Made by a program: the position numbers and the translations under genes. A stretch of DNA of 6,401 nucleotides from contig JAENJC010000075.1 of NCBI GenBank assembly GCA_016844545.1, forward strand, positions 1-6,401, in the 5' to 3' direction. This DNA comes from Deltaproteobacteria bacterium (lineage in GTDB: Bacteria; Desulfobacterota; JAENJC01). The notes beneath the pieces were generated by a model. It was given only the letters and a program-made list of their open reading frames with translations. It made no database searches and was not told the origin of the DNA. Positions 5,519 through 6,401 of this stretch are shown here, piece after piece. The first letter of the stretch is position 1. Each line of letters begins with the position of its first letter.

Positions 5519-5650
5519 GAGCCTGTTGCACAAATGCTTTTATGCTTCGACAAGCTCAGCATGAACGGCAAAAAGTTCAATGCTTTCAACACACGCTCCG
5601 TTCTCTCTAAGCCTGTCGAAGGGCAAAATTAAGGTTTGTGCAACAGCCTC
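5519..5650. mobile_element. 132-bp MITE-like element with nested palindrome
   Basis: Terminal inverted repeats GAGCCTGTTGCACAAA (5519-5534) and TTTGTGCAACAGCCTC (5635-5650) match at 15 of 16 positions. Nested inside is a second inverted pair: a 25-base arm starting GCTTCGACAAGCTCAG (5544-5568) and its partner ending GCCTGTCGAAGG (5598-5622), matching at 19 of 25 positions. No transposase is encoded and no clear target duplication flanks it. The ends look like those of a DDE-transposase insertion sequence, which would mobilise it in trans; the family is not determined. The inner CTTCGACAAGCTCAG unit is, from memory, a very widespread dispersed repeat. Confidence 0.75.
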
Positions 5651-5761
5651 TCAAGGTGAGCTTGTGATATCCTTGAACTGTTTACAATGCTGGAGAAACA
5701 GAGAAAACCAATAGAATGTTAAGAGATTATATTTAATTACGGCCTCTATGTCAACCTTTTC

Positions 5762-5791
5762 TTGACAAAGGCCTTCCATAGAATCTAAAAT
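5762..5791 (+). promoter_or_regulatory. Strong sigma70-type promoter of the rfaE2-kdsC fusion gene
   Basis: A perfect -35 TTGACA (5762-5767), an 18-bp spacer and a -10 TAAAAT (5786-5791). The expected transcription start, 6-8 bases after the -10, falls at 5797-5799, on the ATG of the downstream gene. The upstream ATG region has no Shine-Dalgarno, so the transcript is probably leaderless. Confidence 0.65.
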
Positions 5792-5798
5792 CAAACGC

Positions 5799-6401
5799 AT
5801 GAGAGAGAAGATAAAGAGCTGGGACGAGTTGAAAGACATTGTGGACAAGGCAAAGAAGTCCGGCAGGAAGGTCGCATTTACCAACGGCTGCTTCGACTTG
5901 ATTCATGTTGGGCATACAAGGTATTTGCAGGAGGCCAAGAAATATGGAGATATCTTTATTGTCGCAGTTAACAGTGACTCTTCGGTAAGGGCATTAAAGG
6001 GCGATAGCAGGCCGATCGTCCATGAAGACCAGAGGGCTGAGGTACTGGCTGCCCTCGAATGTGTCGACTATGTGACTATATTCTCGGAACTTGACCCGCT
6101 TAAGTTGATAACCTATCTGAAACCGGATTTTCTTGTTAAGGGAGGAGACTGGGCGGCAGATTCCATTATCGGCAAGGATGTAGTAGAGGCTGAAGGAGGC
6201 AGGGTCATAAGGATTTCTGTGATCGAGGGGGCCGCCACGACCAATATAGTTCAGAGAATTATAGATAGATGTTCTGGTGAGAAGATTAAAGAGGCGGCGG
6301 CAAAGGCAAAGGTAGAGGTATTAAAAAAAGCAAAGGCGATAAGGTTATTATTGCTGGACGTAGACGGAGTCATGACAGATGGCAGGGTTGTCTTTGCTGA
6401 C
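5799..6401 (+). CDS. RfaE2-type heptose-1-phosphate adenylyltransferase fused to KdsC-like phosphatase (partial)
   Basis: The 201 codons present begin with a complete nucleotidyltransferase domain: FTNGCFD (27-33), the nucleotide-binding HVGH (36-39), NSD (58-60), R-P-I-V (71-74), KGGDW (114-118) and E-G-A-A-T-T-N-I-V (143-151). This matches RfaE2/HldE C-terminal domains, which adenylylate D-glycero-beta-D-manno-heptose 1-phosphate for the lipopolysaccharide core. After a Lys/Ala/Glu-rich linker (159-180) the frame continues into IRLLLLDVDGVMTDG (181-195), motif I of KdsC, the HAD phosphatase that makes Kdo from Kdo 8-phosphate; nucleophile D187 and acid D189 are visible. No ATG or GTG lies in the linker, so KdsC has no start of its own and a true fusion is likely. 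The rest runs off the window. ATG at 5799 fits the family N-terminus, lacks a Shine-Dalgarno, and follows a strong promoter at leaderless distance. The linker contains an A7 run. Confidence 0.9.
   Translation, partial: MREKIKSWDELKDIVDKAKKSGRKVAFTNGCFDLIHVGHTRYLQEAKKYGDIFIVAVNSDSSVRALKGDSRPIVHEDQRAEVLAALECVDYVTIFSELDPLKLITYLKPDFLVKGGDWAADSIIGKDVVEAEGGRVIRISVIEGAATTNIVQRIIDRCSGEKIKEAAAKAKVEVLKKAKAIRLLLLDVDGVMTDGRVVFAD

Noticed and set aside
5651..5884. 77-codon minus-strand ORF upstream of and across the start of the fusion gene
   Set aside because: It covers the promoter and first 28 codons of the fusion gene antisense, has no recognisable protein features and no convincing ribosome site.
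1..6401. CRISPR array, tRNA or rRNA genes, anti-phage cassette
   Set aside because: No regularly spaced direct repeats, no cloverleaf or rRNA-like segment and no defence-type genes were seen on either strand.

Overview
The window looks like a chromosome segment from a Gram-negative bacterium. The start of a heptose/Kdo lipopolysaccharide enzyme and a predicted outer-membrane beta-barrel protein support an outer membrane. The FeoB subtype, the order fur-feoB-DtxR, and the many short dispersed palindromic repeats would fit sediment or groundwater lineages such as Desulfobacterota (Geobacter-like) or Nitrospirota. This placement is an inference from gene style; no marker gene is present.

Right to left on the minus strand, positions 4370-257 hold a compact iron-uptake operon: a sigma70-type promoter with a Fur-like operator, then fur, feoB, a 61-residue Cys-rich zinc-ribbon protein, a DtxR/IdeR-type regulator with a C-terminal FeoA-like domain, and an outer-membrane beta-barrel protein. 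Genes after feoB are joined by an 11-bp gap, a 4-bp ATGA overlap and a 17-bp overlap. A perfect 28-bp GC-rich palindrome fills most of the fur-feoB gap and supplies fur's stop codon. No stand-alone feoA is seen; the only FeoA-like domain here is on the DtxR protein. The logic appears to be two iron sensors (Fur and DtxR) made together with the inner-membrane Fe(II) transporter and a possible outer-membrane partner. Downstream, at the left edge, is the start of a response-regulator gene.

Upstream of fur, also on the minus strand, is a small exported 3D-domain (double-psi barrel) protein. The 759-bp gap from 5040 to 5798 has no full-length gene but is rich in structure: a 130-bp palindromic element, a 25-codon ORF ending at that element's edge, a sigma54-type promoter pointing at that ORF, and a 132-bp MITE-like element with 15/16-matching terminal inverted repeats and a second palindrome nested inside.

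On the plus strand, from 5799 to the window end, a gene starts almost exactly where its strong promoter should begin transcription (probably leaderless). It encodes an RfaE2/HldE-type heptose-1-phosphate adenylyltransferase that continues in frame into the first motif of a KdsC-like HAD phosphatase: an apparent fusion of two lipopolysaccharide inner-core enzymes, cut by the window edge.
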